From positions 1 through 64,000 of the forward strand of contig MU616571.1 of NCBI GenBank assembly GCA_025201705.1: DNA of 64,000 nucleotides, written 5' to 3'. A model generated the notes under the pieces. That model was not told the DNA's origin. It ran no database searches and worked only from the letters and a program-made list of their open reading frames with translations. The position numbers and the translations under genes are program-made. This document shows, piece by piece, positions 55,022 through 64,000 of this stretch; the first letter of the stretch is position 1, and each line of letters opens with the position of its first letter. The stretch is from Dissophora ornata. Taxonomy: Eukaryota > Mortierellomycota > Mortierellomycetes > Mortierellales > Mortierellaceae.

Positions 55022-58000
55022 CTACTTTGCTGTCCCCAACGCCCCGCGCTGTCTTAGGAGCATCTCATTCACATGAGTTAAGCCGTGAACGTCTTGGATA
55101 GACGAACCACTGACTGCTAGAACCTCGTGTGAAGAACTCCAATATAAGGACGCCTTATGTCCACCTTCTTGTTTGATGATCCGCCACCGCCGCACTGACT
55201 TATCGCGACTGCCGGTCAACAAATAGACGCCGTTAAAATCCTCTTGCCACGCAACACTAGTCACTGAACCCTCACAACATTTCAATATCATCTCGCATCG
55301 ACCATCACTCACGTCCCACAGCCGGACTTTCTTGTCAGACCCACCAGAAGCGACTTGACTCCCGCTTGGCGAATATGCGACTGCACGAACCCAGCCGACA
55401 TGACCGCTTAAGGTGTGGAGGCAAGTACCGGTATCAACGTCCCATAGCCGCAGCTTCATATCATCACCGCCAGCGATGACCTGAGCCCCGTTCAGCGAAT
55501 ACGCGACGGCACGAACTGCGCCACTGCTGCCATTCAAGATGTGGAGACAAGTACCGACTTCAACGTCCCATAGACGTACTGTCCCGTCAGTACTTCCAGA
55601 GGCGATCCGATTCCCCTGTGGCGAATAGGCGACGGCATGGACCATGCGACTATGACCATTTAAAATGTGGAGGCCTGTCCTTGTTCCTACATCCCACACC
55701 CAGACTGTTATATCATCACTGCCTGAAGCGATCCGATCCCCTTTCGGCGAATACGCGACGCAATTAACGCCGCCGCCGTGGCCATTTAGGGTGCCGAGGC
55801 AAGTTCCGGCTTCAACATTCCACAGCTTTACTGTCCAGTCCCTACTGCCAGTGGCAATCTGACCCCCTTTCGGTGAATACACGACGGCGCGAACCCAGTC
55901 TCTGTGGCCGCGTAGGGTGTGGTCGCAAGTCCCAGTTTCAATATCCCACAGTCGCACTGTCCTGTCATCACTACCAGAGGCTATTTGATCCCCTTTTGGC
56001 GAATTCGCAAGGCAATTGACATCGCCGCCATGGCCACCTACAGTGTGACGGTAAATACTGCTTTCCACATCCCAAAGTCGCACTTTCGAGTCGTCACTAC
56101 CAGAGGCAATATGATATCCTTTCGGCGAATACGCGACACAATTAATGCTATCTACATGACCGCTGAAGGTATGGAGGCATTTGCCGGTTTCAACATCCCA
56201 CATCCGTACCGTCTCGTCATAACCGCCTGTGGCGATCTGATCTCCCTTCGGCGAATACACGGTGGCAAGAACCCAACCCTTATGATCACTTATGGTACGG
56301 AGGCAAGTCCCAGTTTCAGTTTCCCACAGCCGCACTGTGCTATCATCGCTGCCAGAAGCGATCTGATCACTTTTTGGCGAATACGCGACGCAATTAACAC
56401 TGTCGCCATGCCCGTCCATGATGCGGAGGCAAGTCCCTGTTTCGATGTCCCACAGACGCACTGTCCAGTCAGAACTGCCAGAGGCGATCTGATCCCTTTT
56501 TGGAGAAAACGCAATGGCATGGACTGAGCCGCTGTGGCCGTTTATGGTGCGGAGGCAAGTACCGGTTTCAATATCCCATAGCCGCACTGTCCCGTCAGAA
56601 CTACCAGAGGCGGTCCGGTCCCCTTTAGGCGAGTAGGCAACAGCACGGACTAGGCGGCTATGGCCGTTTAAGGTGCGGATGCAAGTGCCGGTTTCAACAT
56701 TCCATAGCCGCACTGCCTTGTCGTAACTGCCAGAGACGATCCGATCCCCCTTCGGCGAATAAGCGACACTACTAACCCGACCGCTATGCCCTCTTAAAGT
56801 CTGGATAATTTTCCAATTCGGTGTTTCACGTATGCTAATGTTGCCACTCTCAAGACCGGCGGCAAAAGTTTGACCATCTGGCGAATATACGCAGGAATAG
56901 ACCCTGGTAGCTTCTGGGAGAAGTGGCAATTCTCCGAATTGTACCCCCGTCATCATCGCGCCGCTTAAATTAGCTTCCCGCAACCAAATGCACCTAAAAT
57001 TAGTCTTTCGAAGGTCGGCGCCTTGCAATTGAGCGGAATCGAATACACCGTAGCTCAAATCCGCCCCTGGAATCTGAATGCCCTGTAAATCAGACCCATT
57101 GAATTGCACTCCAGCCTTGATTAATATCGTAATCGCATTGGATGCTGCCTTGGATGCTGCCTTGTCAGTTTTCGAATACTCAATGACCTCGAGTAACTGT
57201 TGCTTAAAGAGTCTTTCTTGCTGAACACGCTCCGATAGAAATTGCAAAATAGATGGCTCGCCTACGAAATTTTTCCGCGCCAAAACCGTGTCGAGAATAG
57301 GTGGTGTAGCGGTGACGACTTCCTCTTCTGCCTCGCCTTGACTCTCAAAGCTCATAACGGAACTCATGCTCCCTCGACGGATTAAAGTTGCTGTCTGCTC
57401 CATGCAGGCCTCGTTCAGCCGCGGTTCATATACCGCCCGGGCAACGCAATACTCCAGAAGCGATTTGTGCGCAAACCAGTATTGATTGCCGATGCAGGAT
57501 AGGGGGATAGCTTCTAGAAGCAACTGGTTTTCAGGGCTCCTGGCAAAGAATCGAGTTTTCCACGTCCCATTGTCGATAGAGCGTCTGTACTCTACCAACG
57601 GTTTTCCTGAATGCTTTTCGTAAATCGCTGTCGCCAAGTCTTTTAAAAATGTAATACAGTGATATGTAAAGCCCTCCCTTTTCAAGGATTCAAATGCGCT
57701 GCGTTCTGGATCCGACAGAGTCTTTTCCGAGAGCCTATTTTTGCCACGCTTTAACCACCGTTCCACAAACTCGTCGTAGAGCGCAACTTTGGTGATCTTG
57801 GTAGACGAGAAATCATGTCCTGGGTCCACGAGACCTGGCAGTACTTCAAGAGCCAAGGTAAGGAGAAATGGATTTTTCACCAAGTCTTGCAAGTTTGGAA
57901 TATGCTCAAGGGCTTGTCGGTAGTCTGTTTCCTTCCAAAGTGTTCGGTTCAAAGGTACGTACTGCCTGATATAGTCTTGAATTTGGGCGACAGAAAAGGG

Positions 58001-60430
58001 AGCGATCACGGCTTCCTGAAAGTTCTCTGATACCCTGCTGCAATTCCGGTCCGTAGGCTGAAAGTCGTATTCGTAATCGCTGCCGACATATTCGCTTCTG
58101 CAGCTGATCACCATCTGAGCGCGCCACTCTCCTGGCTGATTAAGTCGGTTCATGACATATAGATTATGGGTTTGTTGACTCTCATCATAGCCATCGCAAA
58201 TCAGGATGAACTCACGCTGGCTCTTCAACTCTTTGATTTGAGGTTGAGTGAACCCCAAATTGCGTAACTGCTGACCGATTAGATTTTGTTCTGGTCTGTC
58301 AATCGCGGGTAGGTTGATATAGAGTGGGATCCGGCCATACTTTTCCTCATATATTCGCCACAGTTCCTTCTCGAGTTCCCGGTCAAAGGTGGATTTGCCT
58401 GCGCCGGAGTCTCCTAGTACCAAGAATACCTTTCGGTCACTACTCAGAAAGTCTTCGACCTTTTCCATCAAACCAAATAGAGCATCGTCTGAGGATCGTA
58501 GATTTGGCTTGGCTTGTGGCGGAATATATACAACTTCGTCTTGTTCTTTCAAACGTTGACTCTGAAGGTTGCGTAAGCTGTCTTCGACCTCGGGAATGTC
58601 AAAAGCTCGGCCGAGCAAGGTCGAAGATACAAGTGTTGGTAAAGCTACTGTCATTGGATATGAGCTGTAGCCTTCGCTTCGGCAGTCTTGATACAGAGCC
58701 TGCTTCTTCTCATCCCCATCCGCTTCCAGTTCTTGAAGCATGGAGCCAACGCGGTCTTTTAATGTGCTCTTGAGCGAAGCTTCCAACTGGAAAAGGATCT
58801 TAAGGACCCATTGTTTGACGTTTGCATGGTAGCCCCATTTCTCATCATCCTTGTACACCTCTCCCAAAAATTCGACTGCACTGTAACGCGTGTTGTCATC
58901 CCAGAGTAGATTTTCCGCAAGGTTTCCTAGGCGCTGGCACAGTCCCCATTGGAAGGCTGGATCGCGTCGACAAGGTACTTCATAGGTCAGTCTCTCAAAT
59001 TTGTTGAATTGGCCATCCTGAAGCAAGACATCTATTCCGCGCAATGCTGGATACCACGTTTGTGCGCGGATAAAGCTTTCTTTGAGACAACTTCGGAGGG
59101 TTTGTCCGCTCTTGGTTAGCGAAGTCACACCTCGGTACGCTTCTTGAAAGAACTGGACGACTTCGGCCGCAGGCAGTCCTTCCTGGATATTCCCCAGCGC
59201 TTGAACAACTCCACTAAGGTCAAGGGCCTTCGTAGCGCTCACAATTCCTGATAGCCCTGTAGCTATTTTTCCTGTGCGTCGTAGCGTTGCTTTCCAAGGC
59301 GATTCGTCGTCTGGGACATACTGTAAAGCTTGATAGGCGTAGGCGGCTTGGTACACTAGATAAGGATCGGTGCTGCTTTTCAAATCTTCCAAATAAGCAG
59401 AGAGGGGCTCGTGCAATTGCACGCGATTCAAGCCGGTGACCTGACTATCGGCCATTGCATCTAAGGCATGCGACACCGCCAGCGTCAATCGATAGACATA
59501 TGTGGTGGATTGCAGGTGGGTGTTTTGTAAGCGCGTGCTGAGACGACTTAATATTTGGACCAGATCATCGGCGTCGAGGTAGCCAGGACGAGCGCCTTTC
59601 ACCATTTGTAACAGCCCTTCGAGCAAATGAACTTCCAGCAGGACAGGCTTCTCGATGCCGTCGACAAAGGCGGCGAGCAGTCTTCGAAAGATATCTTTCT
59701 CGAGCACAGGTGTTAAGTGCACTACCTCGGTCACCGTAGTTTCCTGTTTAAGTTCGTCATTGATGAACTCCACAATCATATTCGCTGCAAGCATGCGCAG
59801 TTTCTTTTGTCCACGTAGGTCCTTAAGCATGGCATGAAGCCACGTACGCTCGGCTTCGTCGAATACTGTTTCGTCGATTGACTCGGCAGGCGTTGTTGAG
59901 TTAGACAACAGGCCGAGACAGTATACTAGCTGGGGGGTGCTAGTGATGTGCTCATCCGGTTCTGGTAAATCATATTTGGCAATAGGGGGAGACACATCGT
60001 GACTAAACATCTGCCGAGGAGACAACGTAGCATTGATTTTCAACGCGGCCAGAGTCTTTTCAAGGAATTTGTCTGCGTTGTCGTTAGATTCGGCATCCTT
60101 GCTGGGTTTAGAGGAGCCAGGTTGTATGTCCACGCCTTGGATGCGGTCCCATTTTTTCGCTCTACCAAAGCTGGCGTCTGCCTTGCTGCGGCGCTCCAAG
60201 CTTTGATACATTTTGCCGAGTTCGAAGTACGCTTCCGAGAATTTATGTCGGACAGACTGATCCTTCACACCCCAAGTGTAGACCTTATCCAAGTGCTTTT
60301 TTGCGTCCTCGCATGACTTGAGAGCGATTTTGGAGTCGTTGGTATTGTGGGCATTTTCCAATAGGAGGCTTGCGAACTCCAGTGTCCGTGAGAGAGTGGT
60401 ATTCGATGGCGATATAAATTCGAAAACCAT
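55022..60430 (-). CDS. NACHT - pentapeptide - WD40 STAND protein
   Basis: Intronless 1802-aa protein starting at ATG 60430. A TPR-like helical segment (about 40-100) leads into a long alpha-helical region (about 150-640). A NACHT NTPase follows, with P-loop LGDSGAGKST (about 675) and Walker B FILICDGYDE (about 747), where the aspartates and glutamate of the NACHT signature are intact. Winged-helix-like sequence comes next. Pentapeptide repeats (about 1113-1160: GADLSYGVF, GADLRKTNF, EANLSGAMM) precede 14 WD40 repeats of 42 aa (about 1175-1745), enough for two seven-bladed propellers. Proteins of this STAND plan act as NLR-like sensors: WD40 binds a ligand, NACHT oligomerises, and the N-terminus signals. 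The trigger and effector action here are unknown. Confidence 0.9.
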   Translation of the reverse strand: MVFEFISPSNTTLSRTLEFASLLLENAHNTNDSKIALKSCEDAKKHLDKVYTWGVKDQSVRHKFSEAYFELGKMYQSLERRSKADASFGRAKKWDRIQGVDIQPGSSKPSKDAESNDNADKFLEKTLAALKINATLSPRQMFSHDVSPPIAKYDLPEPDEHITSTPQLVYCLGLLSNSTTPAESIDETVFDEAERTWLHAMLKDLRGQKKLRMLAANMIVEFINDELKQETTVTEVVHLTPVLEKDIFRRLLAAFVDGIEKPVLLEVHLLEGLLQMVKGARPGYLDADDLVQILSRLSTRLQNTHLQSTTYVYRLTLAVSHALDAMADSQVTGLNRVQLHEPLSAYLEDLKSSTDPYLVYQAAYAYQALQYVPDDESPWKATLRRTGKIATGLSGIVSATKALDLSGVVQALGNIQEGLPAAEVVQFFQEAYRGVTSLTKSGQTLRSCLKESFIRAQTWYPALRGIDVLLQDGQFNKFERLTYEVPCRRDPAFQWGLCQRLGNLAENLLWDDNTRYSAVEFLGEVYKDDEKWGYHANVKQWVLKILFQLEASLKSTLKDRVGSMLQELEADGDEKKQALYQDCRSEGYSSYPMTVALPTLVSSTLLGRAFDIPEVEDSLRNLQSQRLKEQDEVVYIPPQAKPNLRSSDDALFGLMEKVEDFLSSDRKVFLVLGDSGAGKSTFDRELEKELWRIYEEKYGRIPLYINLPAIDRPEQNLIGQQLRNLGFTQPQIKELKSQREFILICDGYDESQQTHNLYVMNRLNQPGEWRAQMVISCRSEYVGSDYEYDFQPTDRNCSRVSENFQEAVIAPFSVAQIQDYIRQYVPLNRTLWKETDYRQALEHIPNLQDLVKNPFLLTLALEVLPGLVDPGHDFSSTKITKVALYDEFVERWLKRGKNRLSEKTLSDPERSAFESLKREGFTYHCITFLKDLATAIYEKHSGKPLVEYRRSIDNGTWKTRFFARSPENQLLLEAIPLSCIGNQYWFAHKSLLEYCVARAVYEPRLNEACMEQTATLIRRGSMSSVMSFESQGEAEEEVVTATPPILDTVLARKNFVGEPSILQFLSERVQQERLFKQQLLEVIEYSKTDKAASKAASNAITILIKAGVQFNGSDLQGIQIPGADLSYGVFDSAQLQGADLRKTNFRCIWLREANLSGAMMTGVQFGELPLLPEATRVYSCVYSPDGQTFAAGLESGNISIRETPNWKIIQTLRGHSGRVSSVAYSPKGDRIVSGSYDKAVRLWNVETGTCIRTLNGHSRLVRAVAYSPKGDRTASGSSDGTVRLWDIETGTCLRTINGHSGSVHAIAFSPKRDQIASGSSDWTVRLWDIETGTCLRIMDGHGDSVNCVAYSPKSDQIASGSDDSTVRLWETETGTCLRTISDHKGWVLATVYSPKGDQIATGGYDETVRMWDVETGKCLHTFSGHVDSINCVAYSPKGYHIASGSDDSKVRLWDVESSIYRHTVGGHGGDVNCLANSPKGDQIASGSDDRTVRLWDIETGTCDHTLRGHRDWVRAVVYSPKGGQIATGSRDWTVKLWNVEAGTCLGTLNGHGGGVNCVAYSPKGDRIASGSDDITVWVWDVGTRTGLHILNGHSRMVHAVAYSPQGNRIASGSTDGTVRLWDVEVGTCLHILNGSSGAVRAVAYSLNGAQVIAGGDDMKLRLWDVDTGTCLHTLSGHVGWVRAVAYSPSGSQVASGGSDKKVRLWDVSDGRCEMILKCCEGSVTSVAWQEDFNGVYLLTGSRDKSVRRWRIIKQEGGHKASLYWSSSHEVLAVSGSSIQDVHGLTHVNEMLLRQRGALGTAK
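55195..56890 (-). repeat. Array of 14 WD40 repeats, 126-nt units
   Basis: Each unit encodes 42 residues on the pattern GH-xxx-V-xx-VAYSPKGDxIASGS-x-D-x-TVRLWDVETGTC. The central ones (about 2-10) are most alike. The first and last repeats are degenerate, and the last carries TSVAWQED in place of VAYSPKG. The matching antisense strand forms long spurious open frames. Confidence 0.95.
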
Positions 60431-62026
60431 GTCGACCCTGAGTAATCTCTTTCAATTCGCTTCGAAAGATAACGTAGTCGGAGGGCAGTCAGTCAGATCT
60501 CTATGATGTGCGAGGCAGAGGAATATAATACAGTGATTTTGAGCTGTTTGTTCTAGGCGAGAATGAGAAAAAAGAAAAAGGATGTACAGCTAAATGCAAG
60601 CTCGCATTGAGCAGGCGTGTGCTTGCTTGAACTGAAAAACACCCTACTTGCAGTATGCCTTGAAAGTGGATAGTGCGTCTGTTCTGGGCAACATTACTCT
60701 AGCTCCTTCTGGAGGATGTAATTTATACTACTTACACTAAAAAGACGGGGATGCGATATTGCGCAATTGTTGGGAGAGAGCAAGCATGAGTAGAGGCAGC
60801 GAGCCGACTTTCAGGGAGCGAGGGCTGCGCTCAGCTCTATATGTAGAATCAGAGAATGAGCGAGGAGTTAACCAGGATTGAGTATCGAGACGTGCGTAAT
60901 TGTTCAAATGTCCCTCCGATTATGCAATACCTAGATGAGTTCAGTACTCAATTCCTATGGCCGACTGTACAAGTGGTCTTTTGCTTGTTGTCGTGTCTTC
61001 TAGCCAAGATACCTGATGTCGAACAGCAGGAGTTAGGAGCCAGGCACAAGATTCTGGCATCCACCCGTGTCACTGTTTACTGACAATACAAGCTTCATAC
61101 CCAATGGTATTCCTGATATAGACTCTTTGGAGTGGCTGTGGAGCTAGCTCTGGTTTGCTTTCCTCTGTGTCTCCTCGGAAAGATAGCTATCGTCGAACGG
61201 CGAGTGTTAGTGCCTAGTGCGACTGAATGAACATCCAAAGCTGATATTAAAAAATGTGCCTCACATCAATAGCAGTGTTTGACTACTAGTAAGAACTCGA
61301 AGCAGCGAGGAGCAAGCTAGAGAGAGAGAGAGAAAGAGAAACAAAATCTGTTGTGGAAAAATGGGGGAAAAGAAAGATGAGCAGGAAAGCATGGATGCAC
61401 AAGAATATTCCTTCTCACCCCCCGGGTAACAGTATTGGGCTCTCATAGATCTATGCAACAATAAAAGTGAACAAAAAGTAGATCATCTCTTCCATTTATC
61501 AAGGATGATTTTGAGGTCGACCTTGACTGAGTAAAAGTGTCAATTCAGCAGCATATGTTTATACTCCTATTTGTCAATCCAGGCTTTCCTTGTGAAGATG
61601 CAAGTTCCAGGCGGAAAGATGTCCACGGCGCAGTTTCACTCAGTCATATTTATTGTTGCACAAGAAATGGCGAAGCATTGTTCGGATGCCCTGGAACAGT
61701 TTGCAACTGCATTTACGCCTCTCTCGCTCTCTTATCGTTTGCCACGCAGTAAAATGATGGTCTACCAGTGGCAGCCATTCAGTGGAGTCATTTTTTTTTA
61801 TGTGAGAGGACCTGACCAACGCGGAGGTCTCGACCAAAAGCAACGAAGCAATCTGAAGGTGGCGCTCTGACCTCTTGACTTCAAAGATGTGGTTCAGGAG
61901 CGCGTGTCAAGGCACGCGATAAAGTTTTCGTGTTTCAAAATAGAGTGTGCGACGTGTGCACGCGAAACCCTATCCTCTTACTTTTAGTCAAAATAAATAT
62001 TCGTCGACTGACTATAACAGTAGTGT
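60431..62026. other. Intergenic, no gene seen
   Basis: 1.6 kb between the NACHT-WD40 start and the MLH3 stop. The promoter of the NACHT gene must be here. There is an AGAG-rich run at 61318-61340. Two stretches near 60990-61050 and 61160-61230 show weak similarity around CAAGATACCTGATGTCGAAC. The open frames are short and unfamiliar. Confidence 0.45.
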
Positions 62027-64000
62027 TCATGCGTTGTCTCGCATCCATGGCTTCCATCGGGTACTACCACGGTTCCTGCTCGGCAATGAGAATCTCCTGG
62101 ACAGCGTTGGTGGTGGCTGACTCCGACTTTGATGACCCTGTTGCGGCTCCTGATCCAAGACAGTCAACGGCACAATACTCGGCCGACCATGCGCGCATTG
62201 GAATGGGAAGTTACAACGCGCTAAATTGTGTACAACTTGTCGACACTGTTCCATGGATAGTTCGTCGTTAAACATAATGGCGCCTCGACAGGCCTTGGAA
62301 TTGACAATGTCTAAGATCCCTCGTGGACAGCCCCTGATGCATCTTAGCCAGCTGGTATTATCTGTATTCGTGTTGTGAACACGACATGATACGAGGGTTT
62401 AGACATGACTCGAAGAACAAGAATGTCGCTCAAAATAACTGTTCGAATTTACCTTCAAATCCATTCGCTCCCAAAAGATCACTACTGGCGCTACATCGTC
62501 TCTCTTCAGCCCAGCCGATCGAGTCCCTGATCAGATCCCGTGTAAGAGTCCTATCAACAACGCATCTATCTGCAACGAGCCGTGGTAGCGCGGTAACCCA
62601 TCCTTGGCTGTAGTCGGACTCGGAGGCGTAAGTGGATACACGAGTAAATCTAGCCCTCGCAGCCAATGGCTGTTCTTGTCTCCGCAAAGAGGTCGACAAG
62701 GTTGATACCGAGTCGAGGTTCTCATGAACCATGTCAACATGATCGCCGAAGTGATGCGACGCTATAACTGTGTCGGCAGAATCCTCATCCATAGCAGAAT
62801 CCTCTGGAAACTCGGATAAAGTCTGCTGTGCGCTAGCATCCTTATCCAAGACGATCCCCCAGCGATAGAGCCAGTCCGAGTACTGTGTTGCCAGCCTCCA
62901 CTCTCGTCTGCTGAGGTTAATAGGCAGGGGTGGGATCATGGTCATGGCGTCCAATTTGTGAGTGAGAAGCTCGGTAGGATCATTTTTCACGCTCTCCGTC
63001 GGTACCACCGAAGTAGAAAAGGAACATATACACATCTCCTTCATCAACCGCTCTACTCGCACACGCTCATCCGCCGCATGTTGATCGATCACAACCAAGA
63101 CTGTTGACCGAGGCTCTCTACCAGTCGACTGTAGAGCAGCTGTGGCGTCCATGGTGCATAAAATAAATTTGCGATCCAACTGAGCAACAACTCTCGCTCG
63201 CTGAAGGCACTCCTTTGAGAGCTGAAGACTCTTAATGTCAAAGAGACTGTGTGATACTGGGTCTCCACTACCAAAGAATCGGCTGATAGACTTTTCGACC
63301 GATTCGCTTTGTCTTATTTCACCTGAATCCATCTGGGCATCCAGACTCAATGTTTGCAACGACGGAACTTGAATGGGTGGTGTTGTAAACACGGGGTTAA
63401 CCCACTTGCGAAGCGCATCCTGCGCCCAGATGCCTGAAGTTCCTGTGTTAAACGGCCTAAGTTGCGTATCCCTTGTATGGGGTAGTGAGGTCCTGAAAAA
63501 TAGACGCGTGTTTTTATATCAGCATTGCATTGCAATTCCTTGATGTTTAATCTAGCATTCAAAATATGGATCCACACCTGGATGGGCGAGACCTTTCGCT
63601 AGCCGGTCTAGGCAACATGATTCCACTGCTATTATGTGTGCTATACTCTACTTCGTGGCTGACGAAATCATCCTTGAACATTCATTTGGAAAGAAGGTGC
63701 GGATGAAATCAATATACGTGACGACAAAAGTAGGATTTATGGCGGGAGGTACGCAATGTAGTAAAGTGTCCTACGTCAAGTAATGAAGCCATCCAGTCAG
63801 CATCCAGTTCGAACTCGAGCTCATCCTCCAGATCGATTTCATTACAGCAAGCATTCTCGCGCCGAGGAGCCTTCGCGGTTTTAGACGGCCGAGATGACTT
63901 GACGCGGGAGAAATTGCCTAGTGGAACTGACTCTCCTAGCGCGCTCTTCGTTCTCGACTTGCGCTTTCTGGTAGTGATCTGGTTCCTCAACGTCGCCGCA
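62027..64000 (-). CDS. MLH3: MLH3, MutL-family mismatch repair protein (5' partial)
   Basis: Model: complement(join(62027..62361, 62453..63492, 63578..63672, 63775..>64000)); the 5' part, including the ATPase domain, lies beyond the window edge. The endonuclease metal site DQHAADERVRVE fits DQHA(x)2E(x)4E. Splicing over 62362-62452 joins the late motifs CIRGCPRGILDIVNSKACRGA and FPFQCAHGRPSIVPL (given by their cores), which are MLH3/PMS signatures. NPVF near 63385 is a conserved lead-in to the C-terminal dimerisation domain. MLH3 pairs with MLH1 and nicks DNA in meiotic crossover resolution and in mismatch repair. The donor of the intron at 63577 (GTGTGG) is weak; the phases still agree. PMS1-like is the alternative; the ACR/FPFQCAHGRP spacing favours MLH3. 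Confidence 0.88.

Noticed and set aside
55919..56527. 202-codon plus-strand open frame with repeated units
   Set aside because: It is the antisense reading of the WD40 repeat array; its repetitiveness comes from the 126-nt coding units.
60980..61240. Two weakly similar stretches around CAAGATACCTGATGTCGAAC
   Set aside because: The similarity is short and broken by gaps; I cannot separate it from chance without an alignment score.

Overview
The window is nuclear DNA of a filamentous fungus, most likely from the Mortierellomycotina (Mortierella sensu lato) or a close early-diverging relative. The case rests on many short GT-AG introns (mostly 74-193 nt, often with a CTAAC/CTAAT/CTGAC-like branch site), several diverged F-box/LRR genes, a half-size ABCA transporter, a NACHT-WD40 protein and fungal housekeeping genes. 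Lineage is an inference from gene content, because no rRNA or organelle marker is present. I assembled the gene models by hand: an intron was accepted only when donor, acceptor and phase agreed and the joined protein matched its family.

Left third (1-25.7 kb). Three F-box/LRR-like genes surround a broken Arf GTPase relic (about 2.1-2.5 kb). They are followed by an ABCA-type half transporter (9.3-12.8 kb), a 35-codon OST4 gene (13.65 kb) and, convergent to it, an RRM/RS-rich protein that resembles NELF-E (14.1-16.2 kb). Next comes a decayed copy of an M14 carboxypeptidase gene carrying a scrap of the ALG1 3' end, and then the intact M14 carboxypeptidase and ALG1. ALG1 is divergent from a NuBaID/Rsm1-type zinc-finger gene. 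OST4 and ALG1 both act in N-glycosylation, at transfer and at lipid-linked oligosaccharide assembly; they are not adjacent.

Middle (25.7-45.6 kb). A gene-poor stretch holds the second copy of a dispersed repeat whose first copy lies before OST4. It is followed by the RNA polymerase I largest subunit (six exons), purine nucleoside phosphorylase (with an unusually long intron), a frameshifted small secreted protein relic, a weak small membrane ORF, ZC3H15/Tma46, a fourth F-box/LRR-like gene and a mitochondrial PPR protein.

Right third (46.4-64 kb). A Fab1/PIKfyve lipid kinase (six exons, 2419 aa) is convergent with a 1802-aa intronless STAND protein made of a helical N-terminus, NACHT, pentapeptide repeats and 14 WD40 repeats. 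The window ends inside a MutL-family MLH3 gene whose 5' end is cut off.

Points most worth a second look: the NACHT-WD40 protein with variable blade residues, the NELF-E-like protein in a fungus, the tiny OST4 gene, the decayed tandem duplication that caught the end of ALG1, the Arf relic, the repeat pair upstream of two housekeeping genes, and hairpins in the long PNP intron. I saw no CRISPR array, rRNA, convincing tRNA or intact transposon.
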